DNA of 43,196 nt from Mariniphaga sp. (GCA_019429205.1 JAHYIT010000031.1:1-43196), one strand, 5' to 3'. Numbered from the stretch's first letter, positions 33,564 through 41,763 are shown. A program made the numbers and translations. The notes: a model not told the origin generated them from the sequence alone.

Positions 33564-34931
33564 ATGACCAGCCAAAAAAATAACATCAGCTACAAGGTTT
33601 TCATAGTTGAAGATAATAAACTTTACGCTCAGGTTTTGAAAAAGCAACTAGTTGATCAACAATACCAGGTTAAGGTTTTTTACAATGGAAAAGATTGTAT
33701 ATCAAATCTTAAGGATCAACCCGACGTAATTACCCTTGATTATACTTTGCCTGATATGACAGGTCATGAGGTTTTAAAAGAAATTCAGAAAAAAGCTCCT
33801 TCCACCAACGTCATTATAATTTCTGCCCAGGAAAGCATTAGTACGGCTATTGAACTAATGAAAGACGGAGCTTATGATTATATAATGAAAGCTGCCGATA
33901 CAAGGGAAAAGCTCACCAACGTTATTAAAAACATTTATCAGTCAGATCAACTCAAACAGGAAAACACAAGACTGAAAGACGCCATAAAAGATCATTACAG
34001 TTTCAAAAAGCTTATTAAAGGAAACAGCCGCGAAATTGACCATGTTTTCAGTTTAATGGAAAAAGCTTGTCAAACGAACATCTCTGTTTCCATTTATGGT
34101 GAAACCGGAACCGGAAAAGAGCTGGTTGCCAAGGGCATTCATTACAATTCTCCAAGAAGCAATAAACCATTTGTTGCTGTCAACGTTTCTGCAATTCCAG
34201 AAGGATTAATTGAAAGTGAATTGTTTGGTCATGAAAAAGGAGCTTTCACCGGAGCCGATTTCAGAAAAATTGGAAAATTTGAAATGGCTAATTCAGGTAC
34301 ATTGTTTTTAGATGAAATTGCCGATTTGGACATTAACGTTCAGGCCAAACTGCTCAGGGTTATTCAGGAACGTGAGCTAATGCGGCTGGGAGGCACCGAA
34401 AACATTGCACTCGATGTGCGAATTCTTACTGCTACACATAAAAACCTGACGGCACTTGTTAATGAAGGGAAATTCAGACAGGACCTCTATTACCGTTTGC
34501 TTGGTTTACCCATTGAGCTTCCTCCATTACGGCAAAGAGGGAACGATATAATTTTGCTGGCCAAACATTTTGTAAATGAATTTTGCAGGGAAAACAAAAT
34601 GACTCCTAAAAATATTACGGATGAATCCAAACAATTATTACGTACCTATCATTATCCTGGAAATATCAGGGAATTGAAGGCTGTTATGGAACTTGCATGC
34701 GTTATGACAAACGGAGATTCTATTAAGCCAACTCATTTGAATATGAGCGTGGATGAAAACGTGCAAAATTTGCTTTCCAATGAAAAATCTTTAGATGAAT
34801 ACAACTACGATATTGTAAAACATTTTTTGAATAAATACAACCAAAATGTAAGATTGGTTGCGAAAAAATTGGGTATAGGTAAATCAACCATTTACAGGAT
34901 GTTACAAAAAAAGGAATTTGCAATGAACTAG
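33564..34931 (+). CDS. sigma-54-dependent response regulator (NtrC type)
   Basis: The 455-residue protein has a receiver domain (1-125; acidic VEDN, phospho-acceptor Asp59 in TLDYTLPD), a AAA+ domain (about 150-390; Walker A GETGTGKE, the sigma-54 contact loop GAFTGA at 226-231, Walker B FLDEIADL) and a Fis-type helix-turn-helix at the end (RLVAKKLGIGKSTIYRML). It should open sigma-54 promoters when phosphorylated. No histidine kinase of its own is adjacent. The NarL-type pair 260 bp downstream has its own regulator, so this one looks orphan. An upstream short ORF with an A9 run may affect its start. Confidence 0.94.
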   Translation: MTSQKNNISYKVFIVEDNKLYAQVLKKQLVDQQYQVKVFYNGKDCISNLKDQPDVITLDYTLPDMTGHEVLKEIQKKAPSTNVIIISAQESISTAIELMKDGAYDYIMKAADTREKLTNVIKNIYQSDQLKQENTRLKDAIKDHYSFKKLIKGNSREIDHVFSLMEKACQTNISVSIYGETGTGKELVAKGIHYNSPRSNKPFVAVNVSAIPEGLIESELFGHEKGAFTGADFRKIGKFEMANSGTLFLDEIADLDINVQAKLLRVIQERELMRLGGTENIALDVRILTATHKNLTALVNEGKFRQDLYYRLLGLPIELPPLRQRGNDIILLAKHFVNEFCRENKMTPKNITDESKQLLRTYHYPGNIRELKAVMELACVMTNGDSIKPTHLNMSVDENVQNLLSNEKSLDEYNYDIVKHFLNKYNQNVRLVAKKLGIGKSTIYRMLQKKEFAMN

Positions 34932-34991
34932 ATTTCTTCTGATTTAATTTCATTTTTTCTAAATTTTCTTTTTAATTTTTTTGCTTAAGTT

Positions 34992-35021
34992 TTTGTGGAG
35001 AAATAATATTTTTTACATTTG
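34992..35021 (+). promoter_or_regulatory. promoter of the candidate small RNA
   Basis: TTTG at 34992-34995 and TACATTTG at 35014-35021 with an 18-bp spacer make a near-ideal Bacteroidota promoter. Transcription should start at about 35026, at the first base of a hairpin. Confidence 0.7.
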
Positions 35022-35025
35022 CAAC

Positions 35026-35097
35026 GCAATACATTCTGTATTGCTTGTGTGTTTGGGGGTTAACTTAAGGGCAGCTAATGAGCTGCCCTTTCTTTTT
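35026..35097 (+). ncRNA. candidate 72-nt small RNA
   Basis: Right after a complete promoter comes an 8-bp perfect hairpin GCAATACA-TTC-TGTATTGC (35026-35044), then about 22 unpaired bases containing TTTGGGGGTTAAC, then a terminator with a 10-bp perfect stem AAGGGCAGCT-AATG-AGCTGCCCTT (35067-35090) and TCTTTTT. There is no ORF of any size. Promoter, 5' cap hairpin, open seed region and terminator are the layout of a trans-acting small RNA. It lies between the sigma-54 activator and a histidine kinase. Part of a kinase-gene leader is the alternative, but the strong terminator argues against read-through. Confidence 0.68.
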
Positions 35098-35191
35098 GTC
35101 CAAAAATTTCATGTGAATTGCACTTATTTCATTTTTGTTGGTTAATTTCGTGTCCATTTTATTTATTTTATAAAAAACTAATACCGGATAA

Positions 35192-35983
35192 ATGGCTGTT
35201 CAGGGAACCGCAGAAATTGTACTTATATATATTGTAGGAACCTTTGGTATGATAATTCTTGCCGGTGTAGTTTTTTTCTTTTTTGTTACTTACCAAAAAC
35301 GGCTTTTAAAAAAGGAATTGGAAATCAATAAAATAAAAACTGATCAACAACAAGAAATTCTAAAAAACACCATTCTCTCACAGGAAAAGGAACGAAAACG
35401 TATTGCACAGGATTTGCATGATGAAGTAGGTGCAATGCTTTCTGTAGTCAAGTTAAATGTTGCTCGGATTGAACGAAAATCAGGAAATGAAGGTGCGAAA
35501 GAACTTGCTTCTGAAACAAAGACTTACCTTGAAGATGTAATCACCCAGGTAAGAAGAATTTCAAGAGCCTTAATGCCTCCCTCACTTGAAAAGCTGGGAT
35601 TGGATTATGCTGTAAAAGAATTTGTTACCTGGGCGAATAAATCTGGACAAATTGAAGTAGAATATTGGAAAAGTGGACAAACTGTTAGATTAAGCTCAAA
35701 AAAGGAGCTGGCAGTTTTTCGAATTATTCAGGAGCTGGTGAACAATGCAATTAAGCATGCCCAGGCTTCAAAAATTTTCATTAAAACACGTTATGCTTCG
35801 GATTCAATTGCCATTTCTGTTTCTGATGATGGCGTTGGTTTTAAATTGGACCAAATGACTAAAACCGGTCTGGGATTAAAAAACCTTGATAGCCGCACTC
35901 AAATTCTCGACGCCCGGATAAAATTAATCTCCAGCCCGGGAAAAGGCACAACAGCAATTTTATTAATCAGTTCATTGAAATAA
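35192..35983 (+). CDS. NarL-type sensor histidine kinase
   Basis: The 263-residue protein has one N-terminal membrane helix (about 9-33), a coiled linker, a HisKA_3 dimer domain with the phospho-acceptor His76 in RIAQDLHDEVG, and an HATPase_c domain (FRIIQELVNNAIKHAQA, SDDGVGF, GLGLKNL). There is no extracellular sensor domain, so it may respond to the membrane, to a partner protein, or to a cytoplasmic cue. The cognate LuxR-type regulator starts 4 bp after its stop. Transcription probably starts downstream of the small-RNA terminator. Confidence 0.94.
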   Translation: MAVQGTAEIVLIYIVGTFGMIILAGVVFFFFVTYQKRLLKKELEINKIKTDQQQEILKNTILSQEKERKRIAQDLHDEVGAMLSVVKLNVARIERKSGNEGAKELASETKTYLEDVITQVRRISRALMPPSLEKLGLDYAVKEFVTWANKSGQIEVEYWKSGQTVRLSSKKELAVFRIIQELVNNAIKHAQASKIFIKTRYASDSIAISVSDDGVGFKLDQMTKTGLGLKNLDSRTQILDARIKLISSPGKGTTAILLISSLK

Positions 35984-35987
35984 GTTT

Positions 35988-36647
35988 ATGGATGGCAAAA
36001 ACATTGAAGTAGTAGTAGCAGATGATCACAAACTTTTCAGGAAAGGAATCCGGTCTTTGCTTGAGGAATTTCCATTAATTGGTAAAGTGTATGAAGCAGG
36101 CAATGGAATGGAATTACTCGAACTTTTGAAACAGTTGGTTGTTTTACCTGAAATTATACTTCTGGATATTCAAATGCCTGTTATGAATGGTATTGAAGCT
36201 CTAAAACGAATCAGGAAACTTTATCCTTTGCAAAAAGTAATAATTCTTACCATGGAAGATGATGAGCAATTTATAATGCACATGATTTCTGATGGGATAA
36301 ACGGATATTTGCTTAAAGATGCCGAACCGGATGAATTGGAAGAAGCCATTGTAAAAGTGGTGAAAAATGATTTTTATTTTCCTGCCGGACTGGCTCAGTT
36401 GGTGTTAAAAGGTGCCCGGAAAAAAAATCGCATAAAGCCAGATTTACCTGAATTTTCTGAAAGGGAGATGGAAGTGCTTGATTTGATTTGCAGAGAATTT
36501 ACTGCTCCGGAAATTGCAGAGAAACTGGAAATCAGTCCGAGGACAGTTGAAGGCCACAGGCATAAATTGCTTGACAAATCGGGAGCAAAAAACATTGCCG
36601 GACTGGTGGTATTTGCATTGAAAAATAACCTGGTTTATTTAAAATAA
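35988..36647 (+). CDS. NarL/LuxR-type response regulator
   Basis: The 219-residue protein has an intact receiver (acidic ADDH at 11-14, phospho-acceptor Asp60 in LLDIQMPVMNG, Thr in ILTMEDD, Lys in YLLKDAE) and a C-terminal LuxR helix-turn-helix (SEREMEVLDLI, then IAEKLEISPRTVEGHR). It follows the kinase by 4 bp as one operon and is the obvious partner. Palindromes at 36896-36955 downstream could be binding sites, which is speculative. In contrast to the LuxR protein at 2980-3582, its receiver should be phosphorylated. Confidence 0.95.
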   Translation: MDGKNIEVVVADDHKLFRKGIRSLLEEFPLIGKVYEAGNGMELLELLKQLVVLPEIILLDIQMPVMNGIEALKRIRKLYPLQKVIILTMEDDEQFIMHMISDGINGYLLKDAEPDELEEAIVKVVKNDFYFPAGLAQLVLKGARKKNRIKPDLPEFSEREMEVLDLICREFTAPEIAEKLEISPRTVEGHRHKLLDKSGAKNIAGLVVFALKNNLVYLK

Positions 36648-36650
36648 AAA

Positions 36651-36693
36651 AGGGGTTCTGGACAGAACCCCTCTACGGATAATCCGTAACCCC
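36651..36693 (+). terminator. tandem hairpins after the response regulator gene
   Basis: AGGGGTTCT-GGAC-AGAACCCCT (36651-36672) is a perfect 9-bp hairpin starting 4 bp after the stop, followed by the palindrome TACGGATAATCCGTA (36674-36688) and AACCCC (36688-36693), which could pair with GGGGTT of the first arm instead. There is no T run, so factor-independent termination is doubtful; RNA protection or a switch between folds is possible. Confidence 0.55.
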
Positions 36694-36895
36694 TCATGCT
36701 AAAATCATTTCAGGAATAGAGAGAACGTGTTGATAGGAGAGAATGAGAAATGATAGCCGGAAGAGTTAAAATCCAGTGTGTCAAAGATAAATGGATTGAG
36801 GAATGGGGTAATGTCGTTATTTGTCTTAGTAAAATCATTAGTTTCTGTACAATTTTCTTTCACAAATTTGAGCATTCATTTTATACTAAAAAAGA

Positions 36896-36955
36896 GTAAT
36901 TCTACGTATAGGCAATACGTAGAATTACGTGTTTGATTTTGCGTAGTTTTACGCA
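36896..36955. repeat. 14-bp perfect palindrome plus a second small hairpin
   Basis: GTAATTCTACGTAT (36896-36909) and ATACGTAGAATTAC (36915-36928) are exact inverse copies around AGGCA, followed by TGCGTA-GTTT-TACGCA (36940-36955). The unit ACGTA/GCGTA recurs on both strands. It lies between the regulator gene and ppdK 3' ends, with no gene in the 300 bp around it. It may be an operator, an RNA hairpin or a mobile-repeat end. Confidence 0.6.
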
Positions 36956-36956
36956 T

Positions 36957-36990
36957 AAAAAAAGCCACCCAATATTGGATGACTTTTTTA
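36957..36990. terminator. ppdK terminator
   Basis: An imperfect stem with AAAAAAG paired to CTTTTTT and CCAA paired to TTGG encloses a short loop, 20 bp beyond the ppdK stop. A and T runs on both sides permit termination in both directions. Confidence 0.7.
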
Positions 36991-37010
36991 TCAGTCAGAA
37001 ATTCAGTTTC

Positions 37011-39713
37011 TTATTTAATATTTGCCTGAGCAGCAGCAACGCGTGCAATTGGCACACGGTAGGGTGAACAACTTACGTAGTCCATGCCTACACTGTCGCA
37101 GAACATAACTGATGATGGTTCACCACCATGTTCGCCGCAAATACCTACTTTCAAATCAGATTTTACGCCACGGCCTTTATCAACACCCATTCTTACCAAC
37201 TGGCCAACGCCTTCCTGGTCAAGTACCTGGAACGGGTCGTTTTTCAAGATTCCTTTTTCAATATAGATAGGGAGGAATTTGCCGGCGTCATCACGTGAAT
37301 AACCAAAGGTCATCTGGGTAAGGTCGTTGGTACCGAACGAAAAGAATTCTGCTTCATTTGCCACCAAATCGGCGGTTAATGCCGCACGCGGAACTTCAAT
37401 CATTGTTCCTACAAGGTAGTCAACTTTTGAACCTTTCTCATCGAAAACTTTTTTGGCTGTTGCATGGATTATATCAGCCTGCATTTTATATTCTTTTACA
37501 GTGCCAATAAGCGGAACCATTATTTCCGGACGTGCATCCACACCTTTTTGCTTTAGGTTAACTGCGGCTTCAATAATAGCCCTGGCCTGCATTTCGGTAA
37601 TTTCAGGATAGGTATTTCCGAGGCGGCATCCACGGTGACCCAGCATGGGGTTGAACTCGTGTAAATCTTCAACCAAAGCTTTAACTTCATCAGGAGAGAT
37701 CCCCATTTCCTTAGCCATTTCTTTCTGATTGGCTTCTTCGTGCGGAACAAACTCGTGTAACGGCGGGTCAAGCAAACGGATGGTTACCCCAAAACCTGCC
37801 ATTGCCTCAAGAATTCCTTCGAAGTCTTCACGTTGGTAGGGAAGCAGTTTATTCAATGCTTTACGTCTTTCGGTTTCGGTTTTTGCCAAAATCATTTCGC
37901 GCATGGCTTTAATTCTGTCTCCTTCAAAAAACATGTGTTCTGTGCGGCAGAGGCCAATTCCTTTAGCTCCAAATTTGAATGCAATTTTTGCATCATTTGG
38001 CGAGTCGGCATTAGTTCTCACTGCCATGCGGGTATATTTTTCTGCCAAATTCATAATTTTGGCAAAATCCCCACTCATTTCAGGATCTTTCGTGGTAATT
38101 TTTCCTTCATATACTTTTCCGGTTGACCCGTTCAGCGAAATCCAGTCACCTTCCCGGAACTCTTTTCCGTCGATGGTCATAACGCGGGTTTTATAATTGA
38201 TTTTTACCGCACCTGCACCTGAAACACAGCATTTTCCCATACCGCGGGCTACCACTGCTGCATGCGAGGTCATACCGCCGCGAGCAGTAAGAATACCTTT
38301 TGCAATGTGCATTCCTTCCAGGTCTTCGGGAGAAGTTTCAACGCGAACAAGTATAGATACAGGATATTTTGCTGCCTCGTCGGCAAAGAAAACCACCTGT
38401 CCGGTTGCTGCACCAGGAGATGCCGGCAAACCCTTCGCAATTTCGTTGGCCGATTTGATGGCCGATGCTTCAAATACCGGGTGAAGCAGTTCATCCAGTT
38501 TGTTGGCATCAATACGTTTCAATGCAGTTTTTTCATCAATTACGCCTTGTTCCAGTAAATCAACTGCAATTTTTACCATTGCAGCACCGGTACGTTTTCC
38601 GTTACGGGTTTGCAGCAACCATAATTTACCTTCCTGGATGGTAAATTCAAGGTCTTGCATATCTTTATAATGGTCTTCCAGTTTTTGCTGGGTTTCTTCC
38701 AGTTGTTTGTAAATTTCTGGCATAGCTTCTTCCAGTGAAGGAAATTTTGAAGCTCTTTCTTCTTCGCTGACTCCCTGCAATTCGGCCCATTTTTTTGAAC
38801 CGGAAAGTGTAATTTCCTGAGGTGTGCGAATGCCTGCCACCACATCTTCTCCCTGTGCATTTATAAGGTATTCACCGTTGAATACATCTTCGCCTGTTCC
38901 TGCGTCGCGGGTAAAGGCAACACCAGTACCTGACGTTTCGCCCATGTTACCAAATACCATGGCCTGAACGTTTACAGCTGTTCCCCATTCATCAGGGATT
39001 TGTTCCATCCGGCGGTAAAATATAGCACGTGGATTTTCCCAACTGTTAAAAACGGCAGCAACAGAACCCCAAAGCTGTTCCCACGGATCGGTGGGGAAAT
39101 CTTTTCCGGTAACTTTTTTAACGGCCGCTTTAAATCGTCTTACCAATTCCTGTAAATCTTCAGTAGTAAAATCGGTATCCAGTTGAATTCCTTTTTCTTC
39201 TTTTAATTCATCGATAATTTCTTCAAACGGATCGTGTTCTTCTTTGCTGGCAGGTTTCATATCCATAACCACATCGCCATACATTTGTATGAATCGACGG
39301 TATGAATCCCAGGCAAAGCGCGAATTGCCCGATTTTTTTGCAATACCTTCAACAGCATCGTCATTCATACCCAGATTAAGAACAGTGTCCATCATTCCCG
39401 GCATAGAAGCACGGGCGCCTGAACGAACGGATAACAAACAAGGATTGTTTTTATCACCAAACGTTGTTTCTGTAAGTTTTTCAACCATTGCAACGGCTGC
39501 TTCAACTTCCGGTTTTATCAGGTTAAATGTTTTTTCCTGACCTTCTTCGTTAAACATGGTACAAACTTCAGTGGTAATGGTAAATCCCGGAGGAACAGGA
39601 ACCCCAATCAGGTTCATTTCTGCCAGGTTAGCTCCTTTGCCACCCAGAAGGTTTTTCATGTCAGCTTTACCTTCGGCTTTTCCAGCTCCAAAAGTATATA
39701 CATGTTTTGCCAT
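37011..39713 (-). CDS. ppdK: pyruvate, phosphate dikinase
   Basis: PPDK interconverts pyruvate + ATP + Pi and phosphoenolpyruvate + AMP + PPi, used in anaerobes with PPi-linked glycolysis or for gluconeogenesis. The 900-residue protein has the ATP-grasp N-terminal domain (GGKGANLAEMNLIGVPVPPG, SVRSGARASMPGMMDT), the swivelling phospho-His domain with GGMTSHAAVVARGMGKCCVSG, and a C-terminal TIM barrel (GLCRTEHMFF, GTNDLTQM, and the catalytic Cys in GICGEHGGEP). Length is usual. It is monocistronic with two possible promoters upstream (39766-39773 and 39961-39968). Confidence 0.97.
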   Translation of the reverse strand: MAKHVYTFGAGKAEGKADMKNLLGGKGANLAEMNLIGVPVPPGFTITTEVCTMFNEEGQEKTFNLIKPEVEAAVAMVEKLTETTFGDKNNPCLLSVRSGARASMPGMMDTVLNLGMNDDAVEGIAKKSGNSRFAWDSYRRFIQMYGDVVMDMKPASKEEHDPFEEIIDELKEEKGIQLDTDFTTEDLQELVRRFKAAVKKVTGKDFPTDPWEQLWGSVAAVFNSWENPRAIFYRRMEQIPDEWGTAVNVQAMVFGNMGETSGTGVAFTRDAGTGEDVFNGEYLINAQGEDVVAGIRTPQEITLSGSKKWAELQGVSEEERASKFPSLEEAMPEIYKQLEETQQKLEDHYKDMQDLEFTIQEGKLWLLQTRNGKRTGAAMVKIAVDLLEQGVIDEKTALKRIDANKLDELLHPVFEASAIKSANEIAKGLPASPGAATGQVVFFADEAAKYPVSILVRVETSPEDLEGMHIAKGILTARGGMTSHAAVVARGMGKCCVSGAGAVKINYKTRVMTIDGKEFREGDWISLNGSTGKVYEGKITTKDPEMSGDFAKIMNLAEKYTRMAVRTNADSPNDAKIAFKFGAKGIGLCRTEHMFFEGDRIKAMREMILAKTETERRKALNKLLPYQREDFEGILEAMAGFGVTIRLLDPPLHEFVPHEEANQKEMAKEMGISPDEVKALVEDLHEFNPMLGHRGCRLGNTYPEITEMQARAIIEAAVNLKQKGVDARPEIMVPLIGTVKEYKMQADIIHATAKKVFDEKGSKVDYLVGTMIEVPRAALTADLVANEAEFFSFGTNDLTQMTFGYSRDDAGKFLPIYIEKGILKNDPFQVLDQEGVGQLVRMGVDKGRGVKSDLKVGICGEHGGEPSSVMFCDSVGMDYVSCSPYRVPIARVAAAQANIK

Positions 39714-39765
39714 AAATAGTGTTTTATAATAATTAATAAAAAGAGTTCTTTAAATTTTTGGATTG

Positions 39766-39773
39766 CAAAATTA
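39766..39773 (-). promoter_or_regulatory. ppdK proximal -7 box
   Basis: Minus-strand TAATTTTG, 52 bp before the ppdK ATG, fits TAnnTTTG followed by C. Confidence 0.5.
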
Positions 39774-39960
39774 ACGCAATTTTTTAGAATGTAAATAAAT
39801 AAGAAGAATTAGAGTTTTTGGCTGGTATTGGTTATGTGCCTTAAAATATTAGGGATGGGGGGCGGTATGTTAAAATAATCTGAATAACTTGACGTTGAAT
39901 TTTTGAATTTTCTTCTTATATGTTCCATTCTTAACGTTTTCAATTTTTTTAAACGAAGTG

Positions 39961-39968
39961 CAAATATA
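39961..39968 (-). promoter_or_regulatory. distal minus-strand -7 box, possible second ppdK promoter
   Basis: Minus-strand TATATTTG followed by CAC, about 247 bp upstream of ppdK. It would give ppdK a long leader of about 240 nt, or a separate minus-strand transcript. No gene lies in 39714-40473; the other contents are the compact plus-strand unit at 40075-40171 and AT-rich DNA. Confidence 0.4.
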
Positions 39969-40074
39969 TAAAATTAAGCCTGAGTTCAGGATTTCGAATC
40001 ATAGTTTATCTTTTTGATAATGAAGAGTTAACATTCTTTAACTTTGATTGAATTTAGTTAACTGTTTTTGTTCG

Positions 40075-40082
40075 TACTTTTG
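40075..40082 (+). promoter_or_regulatory. -7 box of a second compact non-coding unit
   Basis: TACTTTTG fits TAnnTTTG; TTTA at 40053 gives a weak -33 with an 18-bp spacer. A transcript from about 40088 meets a terminator 50 bp on. Confidence 0.45.
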
Positions 40083-40087
40083 TAATA

Positions 40088-40171
40088 ACAACAAAAAGCA
40101 ATAGAGTTTTTTCATAGAGAATAGATTTGGTTAGATTAAAAAACAGGAGTGAGAAGTTGCTCCTGTTTTTT
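40088..40171 (+). ncRNA. candidate 84-nt small RNA
   Basis: The interval runs from a predicted start to a strong terminator: AAAAAACAGGAG (40138-40149) pairs with CTCCTGTTTTTT (40160-40171) around a 10-base loop, followed by more T. The 50 nt before it are AT-rich with little fold of their own and hold no ORF. No gene upstream on this strand needs a terminator here: the closest plus-strand gene ends at 36647 and ppdK is on the minus strand. The unit therefore probably ends a short RNA of its own. Confidence 0.5.
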
Positions 40172-40418
40172 TTGTTAAAAAAAATAAAAATAATTAATAC
40201 CCCCGGTAATTCGGTTATTACCCACTCTTACAGATTTGTGATAACTGTTTCCCAAAATTCGTATGTAAATAGGTTTTCCATAAATTTTACTTTACATTTT
40301 CACCTGGCCACAAAAAAATGCGATAATTCCCAAATGTGTGCTGTAATTTTAATCCTGATTTATAAAGATTTAAACATATTATAAAAGTTTTGTGGAATTT
40401 TAAAGACAAAAAAGGGTT

Positions 40419-40447
40419 TTTGAATTAAACGCAGAAGGATAATTTTG
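40419..40447 (+). promoter_or_regulatory. promoter of the lipocalin-like gene
   Basis: TTTG (40419-40422) and TAATTTTG (40440-40447) with a 17-bp spacer form a full -33/-7 promoter, 26 bp before the ATG at 40474. Confidence 0.6.
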
Positions 40448-40473
40448 GTCGAATGTAGGTTGCAATAATAATT

Positions 40474-40893
40474 ATGAGACGACAAGCTATTTTTACTTCA
40501 GTTTTCCAATGGCTGAAAAAAACCGAAATGTTTGCACGGCCATCAAAACAATTGCCCGGCAAATGGCGGCTTTTTGAATATTATACCGAAAAGAGCGGAG
40601 AACTGGTTAATGTGAAGGAAACCCAGTTGAAACAGCAGGATATTTTTTGGGAAATTGAATTTGAAGAAGACGGTTGTTTTCAGCAAAAATCCGGTCTGAC
40701 TATAAAATTTCTTGAGGGTATAGAATCCTCAGGATGGTTAGTTTCTAAAAACTTCATTACTTTAATTTACCGGGACGATGCTAGCAGAAATGAAGAATTT
40801 CAGTTTGCAATTGTAAACGATAAGCTGAAATTACTGAAAAAAGATATATCGGGGAAGATTATATTTTTCGGTTTTTTTCGGAGACTTAACTAA
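40474..40893 (+). CDS. lipocalin-like hypothetical protein
   Basis: The 139-residue protein has no clear family motif but shares a plan with the lipoprotein downstream: PGKWRLFEYY near residue 30, an acidic strand pattern (WEIEFEEDGCF), and a strand near the end. G-x-W followed by beta strands is the mark of lipocalin-like domains common in Bacteroidota. Unlike its neighbour it has no signal peptide or lipobox; the basic N-terminus (MRRQAIF...) is amphipathic. It has its own complete promoter at 40419-40447. Function is unknown. Confidence 0.65.
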   Translation: MRRQAIFTSVFQWLKKTEMFARPSKQLPGKWRLFEYYTEKSGELVNVKETQLKQQDIFWEIEFEEDGCFQQKSGLTIKFLEGIESSGWLVSKNFITLIYRDDASRNEEFQFAIVNDKLKLLKKDISGKIIFFGFFRRLN

Positions 40894-40964
40894 TTGCTCT
40901 TGATACCAGTAAACAAATTATAAATGCCTGAATTTCCTTTCTGTTTATAAATTCAAAATTCTTT

Positions 40965-40972
40965 TAACTTTG
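40965..40972 (+). promoter_or_regulatory. -7 box of the lipocalin-like lipoprotein gene
   Basis: TAACTTTG, 33 bp before the ATG at 41006, fits TAnnTTTG. It overlaps the longer ORF start at 40970, supporting the downstream start. Confidence 0.55.
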
Positions 40973-41005
40973 TTCGCTCCATCAAACCGTTTAAAATTAG
41001 TTAAG

Positions 41006-41422
41006 ATGAATTTAAAAACTTTTGTATTTTTTGGATTGATAGCGTTAATGGGATGTGCAACCACGGGCAGCAAGGTGTTGGTTGGAACCTGGGAAATTAT
41101 TGAATTCAGGCTGATAGGCACCGGAGGAGATCCGGTGAGTAATGAGAAAATACTTAGAGACGCGGGCGCAGTTTGGGATATGAAATTTTCAAAAAACGGA
41201 AAATTCACTCAGAATTTCAACATGCGTCAACGCGATATGACTATGGAATCTGAAAAGGGGACATGGAAAATTAGTGAAGATTCATTAAAAATTGAGCTTG
41301 ATTTTGATACTATAACTTCTTTATTGCCATATATTTATAAAATAGATGATAATATTCTGGAACTTACATTGTCAAACGATTTTTACAATACAAAAGTGGT
41401 TACCAGATTTCGGAAAAAATAA
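41006..41422 (+). CDS. lipocalin-like lipoprotein
   Basis: The 138-residue protein has a lipoprotein signal peptide with lipobox LMGC (Cys near residue 18), then a lipocalin-like domain: VGTWEIIEF, WDMKFSKNGKFTQ, GTWKISEDSLKIELD and ILELTLS. The repeating G-T-W plus strands pattern matches small envelope lipoproteins of Bacteroidota with lipocalin-like or DUF5004-like domains. It should sit in the inner or outer membrane facing the periplasm. It follows another lipocalin-like gene, possibly an old duplication. Ligand unknown. Confidence 0.75.
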   Translation: MNLKTFVFFGLIALMGCATTGSKVLVGTWEIIEFRLIGTGGDPVSNEKILRDAGAVWDMKFSKNGKFTQNFNMRQRDMTMESEKGTWKISEDSLKIELDFDTITSLLPYIYKIDDNILELTLSNDFYNTKVVTRFRKK

Positions 41423-41423
41423 T

Positions 41424-41681
41424 TCAGGTAACTGAATCCCTTATTTCTGAAAAAGTGGTATAAAGAGGTGTGATTACAAATCGGATGTTGTCTGGTTCTC
41501 TGAAATCTGGAATTACTTTTACCGCGTTGTTTTTTGGCTGAATCAGTGCCTGGCATATCCGGTATCCTTCAGGGTGTTTTAGAGAAATATGTGAACCTCT
41601 GTTTAGATAATCTGAAGGAGATACTGCAACAAAACCATATTTTTCAAGCTTTCCTTTTGTTAGAAAAATAAAGTAGTCAGT
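41424..41681 (-). pseudogene. kynU: kynureninase, 3' remnant
   Basis: On the minus strand an open frame of 85 codons with no usable start encodes the C-terminal end of kynureninase: YLNRGSHISLKHPEGYRIC, then VIPDFREPDNIR and TPLYTTFSEI. In the enzyme these segments lie just before the C-terminus, including the RGSH and the VIPDFR-PDNIR elements. A full KynU has about 420 residues, so about 80% is missing, and an in-frame stop (41682-41684) closes the frame upstream. The usual LGIAPLY appears as FVITPLY. The PLP-Lys site is gone, so it cannot be active. It lies in an otherwise gene-free 340-bp spacer. Confidence 0.85.
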
Positions 41682-41763
41682 TTACTTTATGGTTTGTAAT
41701 GAAATTGAAAGCTAAAAATGATTAATTTGGTCAAAAATTTTTTAACGTTTAAAAAACAATCAA

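Noticed and set aside
37833-38558. Several open frames of about 95 codons antisense to ppdK
   Set aside because: They mirror a conserved, codon-biased gene and have no promoter or family motif.
40127-40384. 85-codon plus-strand ORF upstream of the lipocalin-like gene
   Set aside because: It begins just before and runs through the terminator stem at 40138-40171, has poor codon pattern and low-complexity Lys/Ile/Phe content, and shows no motif.
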